Origin: Winkia neuii
Lineage (GTDB): Bacteria; Actinomycetota; Actinomycetes; Actinomycetales; Actinomycetaceae
Direction: 5' to 3'
Assembly (NCBI RefSeq): GCF_029011175.1
Contig: NZ_CP118946.1
Location: 620,001-684,000, forward strand
Length of the DNA stretch: 64,000 nt
Shown here: positions 8,998 to 18,427 of the stretch, one piece after another
Layout: the number at the start of each line of letters is the position of its first letter
How positions within the stretch are numbered: the stretch's first letter is position 1
Translations under genes and position numbers: made by a program
The notes under the pieces: model-generated
Told to the model about the DNA's origin: nothing
The model's database searches: none
The model's input: the letters and a program-made list of their open reading frames with translations, nothing else

Positions 8998-11841
8998 TTA
9001 GCTGTCCTTGCGTCGCCGCAAAGCGAAGCCGGCGCCTATCGACACCAATGCGCCCGTCACCAGGGCGGCGGGGGCCACGCCTGTACGAGCTAGAACTCCC
9101 GGTTGGCTCACCAGGGCATGCCGTGCTGGAGTAGCAGAAGCGGAGGAAACAGCTTTTGTCTTGGCAGTTGCCTTTACCGTGGCACGCTTCCCGCTCTTGT
9201 CAATGGCCTTGCTCTTACTCGGGGTAGTGACGATGTTGCCACCGGTCTTGCCCGGGTTGGTGCCGGCTTTGTATCCAGCGGAGTGACGGGGCCTCTCAGA
9301 CTTCTTCGTATTGCCTTCAGGTGCCTTGGGGAAGTTCTTCCCGTTTTCTTCGTCCTGCGGAGCTGAGGGCGCGGGTGCAGGCGTGGGCGTGGTTGAGGAA
9401 GCCAGTTGAAACCGTAGTTTCAGATACTGCAGGTGGGCCTGGGCTCTTTCAATCTTTGCCGGCAGCTCTTCTTTGATGGAGGCCAGTGAGGCTACCTTCT
9501 CTTGGATCACTGTAAGCGCCTCTTCAGCTGCTTTCAGCTTGGCCTGAGCTGCCTGTGGGGTGTTGGCTGCCAGGCCCGTCAGCTTCTGTTTGGCGGAGAC
9601 TACTGCCAGGAGAGTCTTTTCCAGCTTGGTTTGGGCTTCCTTTAGCTTCTGGGTGTTTTGCGCCAGATCTACTGCCGCCTTGTTTGCTTCTCCGATTGCT
9701 GCTTCGGCGACCGAACTGGCCTGGGCCAACGCTGCCTCAGCTCGCCCCTTGGCTTCGCTGGCTCGCGCAAAAGCTTCTTGCGCGCGGGCAAGTTCTGCCT
9801 GGGCCTGCTCGTAGTCTTTCAGTGCTTGGAGGCTTTCAGCTAGCTTTGCTTTGGCATCCTGGAGCTCTTGTTGGGCGCTATCGACCCCTTGGGAGGCAAA
9901 TGCTGCAGCTTGGTCCTTCTGCGCCTTGCCGGCTTTAGCTGTTTCGAGCTTTTCCTGCGCGGCAGTTGCTGCAGTAGCTGCTCCAGTCTGGGTTGCGCGT
10001 GTGTCGGCTAGATCTGCTTCCTTCTTTTGCAGGTCAATGGCTGCCTCTTTGGCTCGCACATCCGCTTCAGTTGCCGCATGAGTCAGGGCCTCGACCTCCT
10101 TGGCCTTTGCGGCGAACGCATCCTGACTGGTCTTTAGTGCCTCTGCAGCCTTTAGAGCTTCCTGATGTGCGGACTCGTAGAGCGATTCAGCTTCTGTGGG
10201 GGTGTTCGCCCTGTCTGCCTCGGCCTGGGCCTGCTCGACCTCTGCGGCGGCATCGTTGAAGTCCTTGCAGTCCTTCTTATACTTCTGGTCTGCCTGTTCC
10301 GCGCTTTGTACAGCTTTAGTGTGGGCGGCAGAAGCAGCACTATCGGCAGCCTGCAGCCTGGCCAAAGACTCGGTCGCCTTCCCATAGGCAGGCTGAAGGG
10401 CAGCAAGGCGTGCTGCTAGAGCATCTGCCGCCTTCGCAGCTTCGATTTGGGTAGCGGCAGCGGCTTCGACCTCGCGGTGTTTAGCATCGGCTGCGGCTGC
10501 TGCCTCATTGAACTTGCGCTGTGCGTCAGCTAGCGCTTCTTTGTCGGTCGGGTTAGTCGCGTCCAAGCGTGCCTTTGCGTCGGCCTGTTTGGCGTTTAGC
10601 TCATTCGCTTCGTCTTCGAGTGCGCTAACGTGAGAGAGTTGCGTTGCCGCATTCTGCTTCGCCTGCTCGTGCTGGGACTTTAGCGAGTCGTGACTGGCAA
10701 TAGTATCCTGTATTTCTGCCAGAGCCTGCGCCGCGGACTCCTTTTGCGCGCTAGTAGATGTAAGCTCTTTGCGGGCTTCTTCGAGGCGGCTGCGGGAGGC
10801 CATTTCAGCCTGGCGTGCTGCTTCTAGGTTCTGCTGCTTTTCCTTCAAATTTGCGGTAGCTAGCTCCACCGCCTTCTCGCGGGCTTTGCGAGCTGCGTCG
10901 GCCCCAGCGCTTGCCGCCTCTTCCTTCTGCTTGGCTTCCTTGGCTGTCTTCTCTAGCTGCGCAGTCTTACCTTCTTCTGTCTGCGCTTCAGCCTTGCCCT
11001 GCGCTAGAGCTGCCTCTTTTTCAGCCTTATCGGCCTTGGCTGCCTTATCCTCGGCGGCGGCTGCCGTCTTGCGGGCTTCGGCACGGGCTAGTTCTTCGTT
11101 CTGCTTTTCCAACTCGGCTTTCGTCGTGGAAACGGCCGCTTCTGCATCTTTGAGGGCGGTTGCCGCCTTGTCTGCCTCAGCTTTGGCACGATCATTTGCC
11201 TTGGTAGCTTCAGCGAGGGCATTGTCCTTCTTGGCTACTTCGCTGCTGGCCGCTGCCTTGTCGCCTTCGAACTTTGCCAAGTCCTTGTCCGCGAGCTTCC
11301 CTTCTGCCTGCTTTAGCGAGTCGGAAGCCTGCGACTGCGCGCGGTCGGCTTCGTCTCGGTCGTTCACAGCTTTGGCAACGTTAGTGGCCGCCGCAGCTAC
11401 CTTCTTCTGGCTATCGGCTGCCGCATCCTTATAGGCCTTGGCTGCCTGTTTGAGGGCCTCTACTTGCAAGTTGGCCTGGTGAGCCTCTTGCATTGCCTGC
11501 TGTAGGGCTGCCTGCGCCTGCTGCAGGTCCTTTTCGGTGGCAGCGGGCTTATCTAGTTCTTGCTTTGCGAGGGCGACCGCCTGGTTGCGCTGTTCGAGTT
11601 CTTTCTGTGCATCCTTTAGCTGGGCTTCGTTGTCTTCCTGAGCTTTGCGCAAGGAGGCCAGGTTTGCTTCGGCCTTTTCAACTTGTTCGCGCAGTTCTGT
11701 TGCGGTGTTTGCGTCCTCGGATGCAGTATCTGCCTTTGGTGGGGCCGGCTGCGGTGAGGGATCCGCCAGGGCAGTGGGGCTAAGGAGCGATAAAGATGCT
11801 CCCACTGCCAGGGCGGGCACCACGAGTTTCGAGGGGTTCAT
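8998..11841 (-). CDS. LPXTG-like (LARTG) cell-wall-anchored coiled-coil surface protein
   Basis: The 947-residue protein has a signal peptide ending near ALADP (residue 27), then about 750 residues rich in Ala, Glu, Lys and Gln in long heptad-like helices with no recognisable enzymatic motif, a Pro/Ser/Thr linker (STTPTPAPAPSAP) and a basic region. The C-terminus carries a sorting signal LARTG at residues 917-921, a hydrophobic stretch and RRRKDS. LAxTG is the motif associated with class E sortases in high-G+C Gram-positives. It probably forms an extended fibrous stalk on the surface; adhesion is inference only. The ribosome site GGAAGG precedes the ATG. Confidence 0.85.
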   Translation of the reverse strand: MNPSKLVVPALAVGASLSLLSPTALADPSPQPAPPKADTASEDANTATELREQVEKAEANLASLRKAQEDNEAQLKDAQKELEQRNQAVALAKQELDKPAATEKDLQQAQAALQQAMQEAHQANLQVEALKQAAKAYKDAAADSQKKVAAAATNVAKAVNDRDEADRAQSQASDSLKQAEGKLADKDLAKFEGDKAAASSEVAKKDNALAEATKANDRAKAEADKAATALKDAEAAVSTTKAELEKQNEELARAEARKTAAAAEDKAAKADKAEKEAALAQGKAEAQTEEGKTAQLEKTAKEAKQKEEAASAGADAARKAREKAVELATANLKEKQQNLEAARQAEMASRSRLEEARKELTSTSAQKESAAQALAEIQDTIASHDSLKSQHEQAKQNAATQLSHVSALEDEANELNAKQADAKARLDATNPTDKEALADAQRKFNEAAAAADAKHREVEAAAATQIEAAKAADALAARLAALQPAYGKATESLARLQAADSAASAAHTKAVQSAEQADQKYKKDCKDFNDAAAEVEQAQAEADRANTPTEAESLYESAHQEALKAAEALKTSQDAFAAKAKEVEALTHAATEADVRAKEAAIDLQKKEADLADTRATQTGAATAATAAQEKLETAKAGKAQKDQAAAFASQGVDSAQQELQDAKAKLAESLQALKDYEQAQAELARAQEAFARASEAKGRAEAALAQASSVAEAAIGEANKAAVDLAQNTQKLKEAQTKLEKTLLAVVSAKQKLTGLAANTPQAAQAKLKAAEEALTVIQEKVASLASIKEELPAKIERAQAHLQYLKLRFQLASSTTPTPAPAPSAPQDEENGKNFPKAPEGNTKKSERPRHSAGYKAGTNPGKTGGNIVTTPSKSKAIDKSGKRATVKATAKTKAVSSASATPARHALVSQPGVLARTGVAPAALVTGALVSIGAGFALRRRKDS

Positions 11842-12010
11842 TATGAGCCTTCCGGTTAAAACCTGCTATTACAAGATAAAAAGATTACAAGGATCGCGTT
11901 TGACAGGTAACCCCTTTTAGCTGCAAATACAGTTTTCATGGAAAAGTCATAGGAAACTGACCTGCAACTGACGAAAAGCCGTTAAAACAGCTGTGACCAG
12001 CAATAATAGA

Positions 12011-12060
12011 AGAAAAGAAAAATACGCGCAAAATTCACATAAGAATGATGCGCGTATTTT
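12011..12060 (-). terminator. Terminator of the gluconate permease operon
   Basis: Arms 12019-12030 and 12049-12060 form a perfect 12-bp stem (AAAATACGCGCA and its complement). On the minus strand the hairpin is followed by a T-rich run, 49 bases past the permease stop. The rest of 11842-12108 holds the upstream region of the surface-protein gene and no gene. Confidence 0.75.
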
Positions 12061-12108
12061 CTATATTTGGCCACTATTTTTCATGCATTGCCAAATGTTG
12101 TCTAGGGG

Positions 12109-13503
12109 TTATATTCCCAGCGGTATTGCTATTAGGAGTACGCATAGCAAACCGACCACTGACAAGATGGTCTCCATAAGCGACCAGGTCTTGAAGGTTT
12201 CACCCACGGTCATCCCGAAGTATTCCTTTACCAACCAGAAGCCCGCATCGTTTACGTGCGAGAGGAAGACCGAGCCTGCACCGATAGCCAACACTAGGAG
12301 GGCGGTGCCGGCGGGGGAGAGGTGGGCGGCCATCGGGGCCATGATTCCGCTGGCGGTAATGGTGGCAACCGTTGCCGACCCGGTAGCGAGTCGGACTGCA
12401 ACCGCCACGATCCACCCGGCGACCAGCACGGGCATGCCGATGTTTTGGATCCACTGGGCAATCACTTCGGCGATGCCGGATTCAACCAGGGTCTCCTTGA
12501 AACCGCCGCCTGCACCCACGATCAATAGGATCGATGCGATGGGGGCCAGGGACGAGCCGACGATGGAATTGACCTGACCAGCGCTGCGCCCGGTAGCTCT
12601 GCCCAGCACGAGCATTGCATATAGAACGGTCACTAGCAGGGCAACCACGGGTTCGCCCAAGAATTCGAACACTTTGTAGAAAATAGAGCCATCGGCGTTG
12701 GGCATTACCATTTCCACTACGGTCCTTGCCAGCATCAACACGACTGGCAGTAGCACGACTGAGAGGGCGACCCCGAAGGAGGGACGGTCGTGCTCAGTTT
12801 CCGTTTTCTGCCCGTCGCCTAAGAGCGCGCCAGCCTGCCGGGGTACCCAGCGAACCATGAGCCGGGCGGCTAGCGGACCCGAGATGATGACGGTAGGAAC
12901 TGCCACTAGCAGTCCCAAGCCCAGTGTCAGGCCGATGTTTGCTTTGAAAGCGTCGATCGCAATTAGCGGCCCGGGGTGTGGGGGAACCAGGCCGTGCAGG
13001 GCGGATAGGCCTGCCAGTGCGGGGATGCCTACGGCGATCACAGGCATCCTCGCCCTGCGCGCCACCAGCATGACTACCGGGATCAGCAGTACGATACCGA
13101 CCTCGAAGAAGAGAGGGATACCGATCACGAATGCCACAAAAGCCATCGCCCACGGCAAGGCATTAGTGGACGTGCGGTCCAATACCGTGTCGACGATCTG
13201 GTCAGCGCCGCCGGAATCTATCAGTAGCTTCCCAATAATTGCGCCGAACGCAATCAGTACGCCCACCCCGCCCACAGTAGAGCCAAGCCCCTTAGTGAAG
13301 GCAGTAAACGTATCAGTGAGCGGAATCGCTGCGATCAGCGCAAGAACAACGCTTCCGAGCGTCAGTGCCAGGAAGGGGTGCATCTTCCGCCAAACAATCA
13401 ACACTACGATCGTGGCGATACCCGCCAATGCCGCGATGATCAGCTGGGGAACATTGCTAGTATGTGCAACCGTGTCGCCAGCGGCAAAGAGTAACGTATT
13501 CAT
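12109..13503 (-). CDS. gntP: Gluconate:H+ symporter
   Basis: The 464-residue membrane protein belongs to the GntP family that imports gluconate or related aldonates with protons. Family marks are the segment LAGLSALHGLVPPHPGPL near residue 165, where the conserved HG(L/F)xPPHPGP signature lies, and repeated hydrophobic helices throughout. It lies 21 bases downstream of the gluconokinase gene on the same strand, so uptake and phosphorylation are coupled in one operon. Confidence 0.93.
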   Translation of the reverse strand: MNTLLFAAGDTVAHTSNVPQLIIAALAGIATIVVLIVWRKMHPFLALTLGSVVLALIAAIPLTDTFTAFTKGLGSTVGGVGVLIAFGAIIGKLLIDSGGADQIVDTVLDRTSTNALPWAMAFVAFVIGIPLFFEVGIVLLIPVVMLVARRARMPVIAVGIPALAGLSALHGLVPPHPGPLIAIDAFKANIGLTLGLGLLVAVPTVIISGPLAARLMVRWVPRQAGALLGDGQKTETEHDRPSFGVALSVVLLPVVLMLARTVVEMVMPNADGSIFYKVFEFLGEPVVALLVTVLYAMLVLGRATGRSAGQVNSIVGSSLAPIASILLIVGAGGGFKETLVESGIAEVIAQWIQNIGMPVLVAGWIVAVAVRLATGSATVATITASGIMAPMAAHLSPAGTALLVLAIGAGSVFLSHVNDAGFWLVKEYFGMTVGETFKTWSLMETILSVVGLLCVLLIAIPLGI

Positions 13504-13524
13504 TTGTAAAACTTTCTAATTCAG

Positions 13525-14037
13525 CTAGATTAAGCCGCGCTCGCTTAGCCCGTCTTCAACGGCCTGCAAGGTTTCTTCTTTTGTACCGAGGGCGGACACG
13601 GTAAAGCCATCTTCGCCCTCTTCAAGGTCTTCAAGCGTGTCGAACTGGGAGCCGAGCATGCCCGGCCTCATGAAGTGGTCCCGCTTTGCCATGCGTTCTT
13701 CGATGACCTCCGCCGGGGCCTGCATGTGCACAAAGCAGACCCTTCCGGGGCCATTGCGGAGCAGATCGCGGTAGGAGCGCTTCAACGCGGAGCAAGTAAC
13801 GATGGTGGAAGAATTCTGCTCAGAATTCTTGTCCATCCAGGCGCGCAGCTTACGCAACCACGGCCACCTATCCTCGTCAGTGAGTGGATGACCAGAGCTC
13901 ATCTTCTCGATATTTGCGGCTGGGTGAAAATCGTCGGCCTCAGCCTCGGGCCACCCCAGTTTTGCCGCAAGGCCTTCGGCGGCAGTTGTTTTCCCAGAGC
14001 CTGCTACGCCCATAAAAACTAGATGGATAGGATCCAT
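13525..14037 (-). CDS. gntK: Gluconokinase
   Basis: This 170-residue kinase converts D-gluconate to 6-phosphogluconate, feeding the pentose phosphate pathway. The P-loop GVAGSGKTT is at residues 10-18, followed by the family segments EADDFHPAANIEKMSSGHPLTDEDRWPWL and CSALKRSYRDLLR. The length is the usual one for the GntK family. It sits between an aminotransferase gene (39 bases upstream) and gntP (21 bases downstream), all on the minus strand. Confidence 0.95.
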   Translation of the reverse strand: MDPIHLVFMGVAGSGKTTAAEGLAAKLGWPEAEADDFHPAANIEKMSSGHPLTDEDRWPWLRKLRAWMDKNSEQNSSTIVTCSALKRSYRDLLRNGPGRVCFVHMQAPAEVIEERMAKRDHFMRPGMLGSQFDTLEDLEEGEDGFTVSALGTKEETLQAVEDGLSERGLI

Positions 14038-14076
14038 GTATTCCTCCTCGAATAGTTAGCCCTGCAGCACAATTTA

Positions 14077-15252
14077 CTATCTTCTGCCCAAAAGATTAAA
14101 AAGCGTGGCTTCTACCGCGGTATCAATCCGGGCAATAACGCTCTCTGCCGCAGCCGCCATCACCTCTGGCTGCAGCAAAAGCGAAATGCTTAAAAACCCG
14201 GCCGTGGGCATGTCAAAGAAATACCCCGGTTGGGCACTAATAGCCGCGTCCCTAATCAAAGAAGTGACTAGTTCGTCCTCGTCAATCCACGCTGGGAAAC
14301 GCAACAGCGCACTCCAGCCTCCCTCCGGCTCATAAAGATCCATAACCCCAGTACGCGAAGCCGCAACACAACTGCGCAACCGCTGCAAATTCTTGCGAAG
14401 ACGATCCCGCACCGTCTCAATCTGGGAGCCGATAGCATCCAACAAACTAGGCAGCTGAGCCGTAATCAGGTCACTCATAGGCAGATAGGCGTCGGCTATC
14501 TGATCCAACTTCTCCTGCGCCTGCCGAACCAGCTCATCCGGGCCAGATACCTCCAGCCAAGCAACCTTCGCATGGGGTGCCGCAAGATTCTTCGACAACC
14601 CGTCGAGGGCGAAAGTGAGCACGCGCTCTTCGCCGGCCAAACGCTCGCGGAAAACATTCGAGAGGGCGTAGTCAAAAAAGACCTCGTCGGCAATTAGCGG
14701 CACGGAGAAGTCGTGGCACAGTTGGACCATGCCCGCCCGTTCGTCGGGGCGAAGATAGGAGCCAGTAGGGTTATTCGGATTGATCACTACCAGTGCGCTT
14801 GGGGTGCTGGTCTGGAGGTGTTGGCGCAGTTGCCCCACGTCAGTCAGCCAGGCGCCGTCCCAAGACAAAAAGTAGTTGTCCACTTCGACCGCTTCTAACA
14901 TAGCCAATTGGTCGACCATGGGGTAGCCGGGGCGAGGCGTCAGCACGTAGTCGCCCGGATCGCAGAAGAGCTTGAGCAGCCACGCGTAGCCCTGGGAGGT
15001 GGAACTGAGCAGGTAGAGGCGATCGGGATCGACCTCGCGACCGTCGCGTTTGGACAAAAAATCGGCAAGCTGTTGGCGCGCCTGCGCGCTTCCGCGCGGA
15101 TCTGCTTGGTAGGTGGTTGGCAGAAGCGCGGGAGCTAGCCCGTGGCGGGTGGGGTTGGAGTCAGAGAGGTTAGTGACGGGTCCGGTTGCCGCTCGCAGTG
15201 CCAAGGTGATCAAATTCGGTTGCGATGCGCCTACCCGCGTGGAAAACTTCAT
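14077..15252 (-). CDS. Class I/II PLP-dependent aminotransferase
   Basis: The 391-residue fold-type I enzyme shows SSTSQGY near residue 83, NPNNPTG at 158-164, the PLP-contacting Asp in ADEVF near 189 and the Schiff-base lysine in GLSKN (Lys221). It resembles the aspartate/alanine aminotransferase superfamily, but the substrate cannot be chosen from sequence. The gene lies 20 bases after the DUF488 gene and 39 bases before gntK, so it may be transcribed with both. Confidence 0.85.
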   Translation of the reverse strand: MKFSTRVGASQPNLITLALRAATGPVTNLSDSNPTRHGLAPALLPTTYQADPRGSAQARQQLADFLSKRDGREVDPDRLYLLSSTSQGYAWLLKLFCDPGDYVLTPRPGYPMVDQLAMLEAVEVDNYFLSWDGAWLTDVGQLRQHLQTSTPSALVVINPNNPTGSYLRPDERAGMVQLCHDFSVPLIADEVFFDYALSNVFRERLAGEERVLTFALDGLSKNLAAPHAKVAWLEVSGPDELVRQAQEKLDQIADAYLPMSDLITAQLPSLLDAIGSQIETVRDRLRKNLQRLRSCVAASRTGVMDLYEPEGGWSALLRFPAWIDEDELVTSLIRDAAISAQPGYFFDMPTAGFLSISLLLQPEVMAAAAESVIARIDTAVEATLFNLLGRR

Positions 15253-15272
15253 GAGCCAATATTAGACGCGAC

Positions 15273-15620
15273 TTAGATACAATCCTGAATCGCCTTGGCT
15301 AGGACATGCGCGTGAGAGGTCGCCACGTTCCGAGTTGCAACCAGCAGTGTAAGGGCGCCGCGGGAGGCTTTCTGCGCGAGCTCCGCAAGCTTTGGGTTGC
15401 CATCTAATTCGGCGTGGTAATTGGCGGCAAAGCCGGTGTCAGTGATGCGGCCCGAATGCCAATCCTTGCGCAGGGAGGACGTGGGCGTTACATCCTTAGC
15501 CCACTCATCCATTTTGAGAGCGTCTTTGCGTACCCCGCGCGGCCAAAGCCTATCTACTAAGACTCGGTATCCGTCCTCGGGGGAGGCGTCTTCGTAGACG
15601 CGTTTTATCCGAATACTCAC
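15273..15620 (-). CDS. DUF488 family protein
   Basis: The 115-residue protein fits the DUF488/YeaO-like family, with the conserved opening IKRVYEDASPEDGYRVLVDRLWPRG and DEWAKDVTPTSSLRKDW. Function is unknown; some members are annotated as possible uroporphyrin-III methyltransferases without firm evidence. I chose the GTG at 15620 because it has a GGAAG ribosome site and leaves an 11-base gap after the acetyltransferase; a longer frame to 15659 would overlap that gene. Confidence 0.85.
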   Translation of the reverse strand: MSIRIKRVYEDASPEDGYRVLVDRLWPRGVRKDALKMDEWAKDVTPTSSLRKDWHSGRITDTGFAANYHAELDGNPKLAELAQKASRGALTLLVATRNVATSHAHVLAKAIQDCI

Positions 15621-15631
15621 CGATTTTCTTC

Positions 15632-16111
15632 CTAACTGGTTTGCTTGCCCTCGCCGCAATACCTCATATACAGCAGTGGGAATGGGCGGCCGTCCTCGTC
15701 TAATTCGCTACGCTTGTAAACGCGAAATCCGTGGTGGCAGTAGAATCTGCTCGCATCTGGGTTCTGCTCATTCACCGTCAACTCGGTGACGCCAAAGTCC
15801 GCCATTGCCAGTTTCAGTAGCCTCGTGCCTATTCCCTTGCCGCGCGCAGGAGCCGCAAGGAAAAGCATCTCCAGGCGGTTGCCCTGTACGCCCATGAAGC
15901 CGACTACTCTTCCGTCAAGGGAAGTAGCAAGCACTAAGTGTTCTAGAGCAGTAAACGCCTGCGGCAGAACAAGCCTGATTTGGGTGATGTCGGCCTCGGT
16001 AAGGAACAGGTGGCTAGCGCGAACAGAGGATTCCCACACCTCGGTTAGCTCGGCGATAAGTTCCTCGGTTCTTTCTGCCGCTGGCACTTGGACCACTGCT
16101 ACTTCTTCCAT
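15632..16111 (-). CDS. GNAT N-acetyltransferase (YjaB-like)
   Basis: The 159-residue protein has the Gcn5-related fold, with the acetyl-CoA loop in APARGKGIGTRLL near residue 90, VNEQNPDASRFYCHHGF near 115 and a C-terminal PFPLLYMRY that closely resembles E. coli YjaB (PYPLLNLAY). The acceptor substrate is unknown. It is the first gene of a likely five-gene minus-strand operon continuing through DUF488, the aminotransferase, gntK and gntP. Confidence 0.85.
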   Translation of the reverse strand: MEEVAVVQVPAAERTEELIAELTEVWESSVRASHLFLTEADITQIRLVLPQAFTALEHLVLATSLDGRVVGFMGVQGNRLEMLFLAAPARGKGIGTRLLKLAMADFGVTELTVNEQNPDASRFYCHHGFRVYKRSELDEDGRPFPLLYMRYCGEGKQTS

Positions 16112-16202
16112 GCCCTCAGCGTAGTGGGGCAGGTCCGGTGGGACAATTGCGGCAGCTGCCCTATAGAGAGGGCGAGCAAGGTCCGGAAATGGCTGGCGCG
16201 GA

Positions 16203-18272
16203 TTAGCCTCTCTTTCTTTGGAGGAGCACTAGGCCACCTGTGCTGAGAGCGGTTGCCAACGTAGCAGCTGCGAACAGGGAGATGCCTGTACCAGCGAGTT
16301 CTTTTGCGCCTGCATCCCTCTTCTTAGCTTTCCTATGCTGGGTCGGCCTACTGGAGACAGATGCAGGTTGATCGGCGTGGTCGGCGGGGGAAGGCGGCGT
16401 TGGCTTCGAAGCTGCCTGCACGTAGAGAGGGTAGGTGACTTTATTGACACCAAATTGCAGCTCCAGCGGGTAGTAGCCGCTCTTTTTCACCTGGGGCACA
16501 GTGAAGCTCACCCGCGAGCGCCCTGTTTCGTCCAGGCTTTGCACAACCCGGTTGTCGATCGGGGCAGCGGCCACCTGCTTGCCCTGAAATTGGACAGTAA
16601 CCGTGTCCGCGTTTGGTTCGTCAGTAGTCCACGAGAGCGAGGAGAGGCCCAGCGTAACTTTCTGGCCGGCTTTGAGGTTGCGCGGCCCAGTAATGCCAAC
16701 CGAGCCTTGCGACTGGGAGACGGCGTAACCGGGGTGGGCAGCCAGGAAGTGATTGAAAGCGCCCAGGTCATTGATGCCGGGCAATTGGGCGAAGTTAGTG
16801 CCTTCTTTCATGACCGTGTAGCCGTCCCCGCCGTTGAGCAGGAACGTTCCACCTGCTACCCGCAGCTTCGAGGTGGTGTCGCCTCGGTCAAGTTTCTTCT
16901 TGTCTATATAAATATCGATTACTTTGGACCCTAAGTTTGGGCTTGGGTCGTAGGTGTAGAAGAAGTTGTTAGAGAAGGCCAGTTTCAGCATTGGGCGGGA
17001 GGCGCCCTCGGGCTTCCACTGCTGTTCTACGAGCTTGTAGACTTGTGCTGGAGTTAGGTCGATGGTGCCCATGTCCCCGTTGAATGGCTGTACGTTGTAG
17101 GACTCTTCGACCGTTACGATGCCGTCGGAATTCGCATCTAATGAGGGCGTGCGTAGGCCGCCCGCATTCATGATCGCGAACGAGGGAGTGGCGCCCTCGC
17201 CTTTGGCGTACTGATAGAAACCCTCTGCGATTAGATTGCCCAGGGTGGACTCGGCGCCGCGATTTTCAGTTCCTTCCGGATCACCTTGGACACCACGTTT
17301 CGCGGCGTTGGCTATGGTTCCAACCTTTTCTTTGCCTAGTTCTTTTGCCTGCGCGGTGGCCTGCTGCACCATGGGCAGAATTGTCGCGTCGGAAGGGACA
17401 GAGGGATCCTTCGTGGCATCTTTGATGGTGCGCATCTTTGAATTGGCAGCGATGACCTTCCTGGTGCTGGCATCTACAGACAGCTCAATGTCTGCAAGGA
17501 GTCGTCCGAAGCAATCGGGCTGCACAACGGGGGCCCCGGAGGCTGTTTGCGTGGTCTTATTGGTGTGAGTATGTCCTGCTACCGCTGCGTCCACGTTGGC
17601 GCCCAATCGGGCTGCAGCGGTGTAGTCCTCGTGTAGTAGTGCAACTACAACGTCTGCCTCGCCATTGGCATCATCGCCATCCTTCAAGGCCGCAGCGGAA
17701 TTGTTGAGGGCGGTGACCGGGTCGCTAATTGCAAGCCCCTCTAGTCCTGCTGGGTTAACCAGGTTCGGCAGATCGGCGGTGGTCGCGCCGATGAAGCCTA
17801 CTCGGATGCCTTCCTTGGTTGTTTTGATCTTGTAGGGGAGGACCTTTGAGGTATCGACCCCGGAAATATTGGAGCCAACGAAGTCCCAGCCCACCTGACC
17901 TAACTGCCGACTTACTATGTCTGAATACCCGGCATCGAATTCGTGGTTGCCGAGCGCAGAAACTTCCAATCCCAGCTTCGTCAGGATTTTCATGGTCGGT
18001 TCGTCCTTAGCAATAGAGGAAACGTAGGTAGATCCTCCAACTGAGTCGCCGGTGGAGACAAGGAACGTGTTGGGGTTCTGAGCGCGCATACGTGTGACCT
18101 GCTCGGACAGGTTAGGAGCCATCTCGATGTGACCGTGAAAATCGGTGATAGCTGCAATGCTAATTTCTACTTGGGCTGCCGCACGATCCTGCGGGGCAGA
18201 GAGTGTAAACAGCGAGACCGCCATTGCGAACAGTATTGGTAGGTAGGATGCCCTGTGCTTTGGCCGAAGCAT
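16203..18272 (-). CDS. Cell-wall-anchored 5'-nucleotidase / metallophosphatase (LAGTG)
   Basis: The 689-residue secreted enzyme has a signal peptide ending near AAAQ (residue 34). The N-terminal calcineurin-like domain shows the metal motifs ITDFHGH, STGDSVGG, LGNHEFDAGY and VAGHTHTN, and the C-terminal 5'-nucleotidase domain contains AIMNAGGLRTP and the nucleoside stacking region NNFFYTYDPS. A bacterial-Ig-like linker and a sorting signal LAGTG (residues 659-663), hydrophobic helix and QRKRG end the protein. It would hydrolyse extracellular nucleotides at the cell surface. Its sorting signal starts 31 residues from the end, exactly as in the large coiled-coil protein. Confidence 0.92.
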   Translation of the reverse strand: MLRPKHRASYLPILFAMAVSLFTLSAPQDRAAAQVEISIAAITDFHGHIEMAPNLSEQVTRMRAQNPNTFLVSTGDSVGGSTYVSSIAKDEPTMKILTKLGLEVSALGNHEFDAGYSDIVSRQLGQVGWDFVGSNISGVDTSKVLPYKIKTTKEGIRVGFIGATTADLPNLVNPAGLEGLAISDPVTALNNSAAALKDGDDANGEADVVVALLHEDYTAAARLGANVDAAVAGHTHTNKTTQTASGAPVVQPDCFGRLLADIELSVDASTRKVIAANSKMRTIKDATKDPSVPSDATILPMVQQATAQAKELGKEKVGTIANAAKRGVQGDPEGTENRGAESTLGNLIAEGFYQYAKGEGATPSFAIMNAGGLRTPSLDANSDGIVTVEESYNVQPFNGDMGTIDLTPAQVYKLVEQQWKPEGASRPMLKLAFSNNFFYTYDPSPNLGSKVIDIYIDKKKLDRGDTTSKLRVAGGTFLLNGGDGYTVMKEGTNFAQLPGINDLGAFNHFLAAHPGYAVSQSQGSVGITGPRNLKAGQKVTLGLSSLSWTTDEPNADTVTVQFQGKQVAAAPIDNRVVQSLDETGRSRVSFTVPQVKKSGYYPLELQFGVNKVTYPLYVQAASKPTPPSPADHADQPASVSSRPTQHRKAKKRDAGAKELAGTGISLFAAATLATALSTGGLVLLQRKRG

Positions 18273-18427
18273 AGCCCTCTCCTATGACGTTGATGGAAGC
18301 AATAAAGACTGCTGCCAATGTAATGAGAGAACGTAAATAGGCGGTGAAGTAAGGTTTATCTGTGGGCTAAGCAGGCACAAATTTTTGCATTGCTGCAGAC
18401 CGCATTGTTGGATGAAAACTGCATCAA

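Noticed and set aside
10769..11434. Long plus-strand frame inside the coiled-coil surface gene
   Set aside because: It is antisense to a clear signal-peptide and LARTG protein; its Ala/Ser-rich translation mirrors the low-complexity codons of the real gene.
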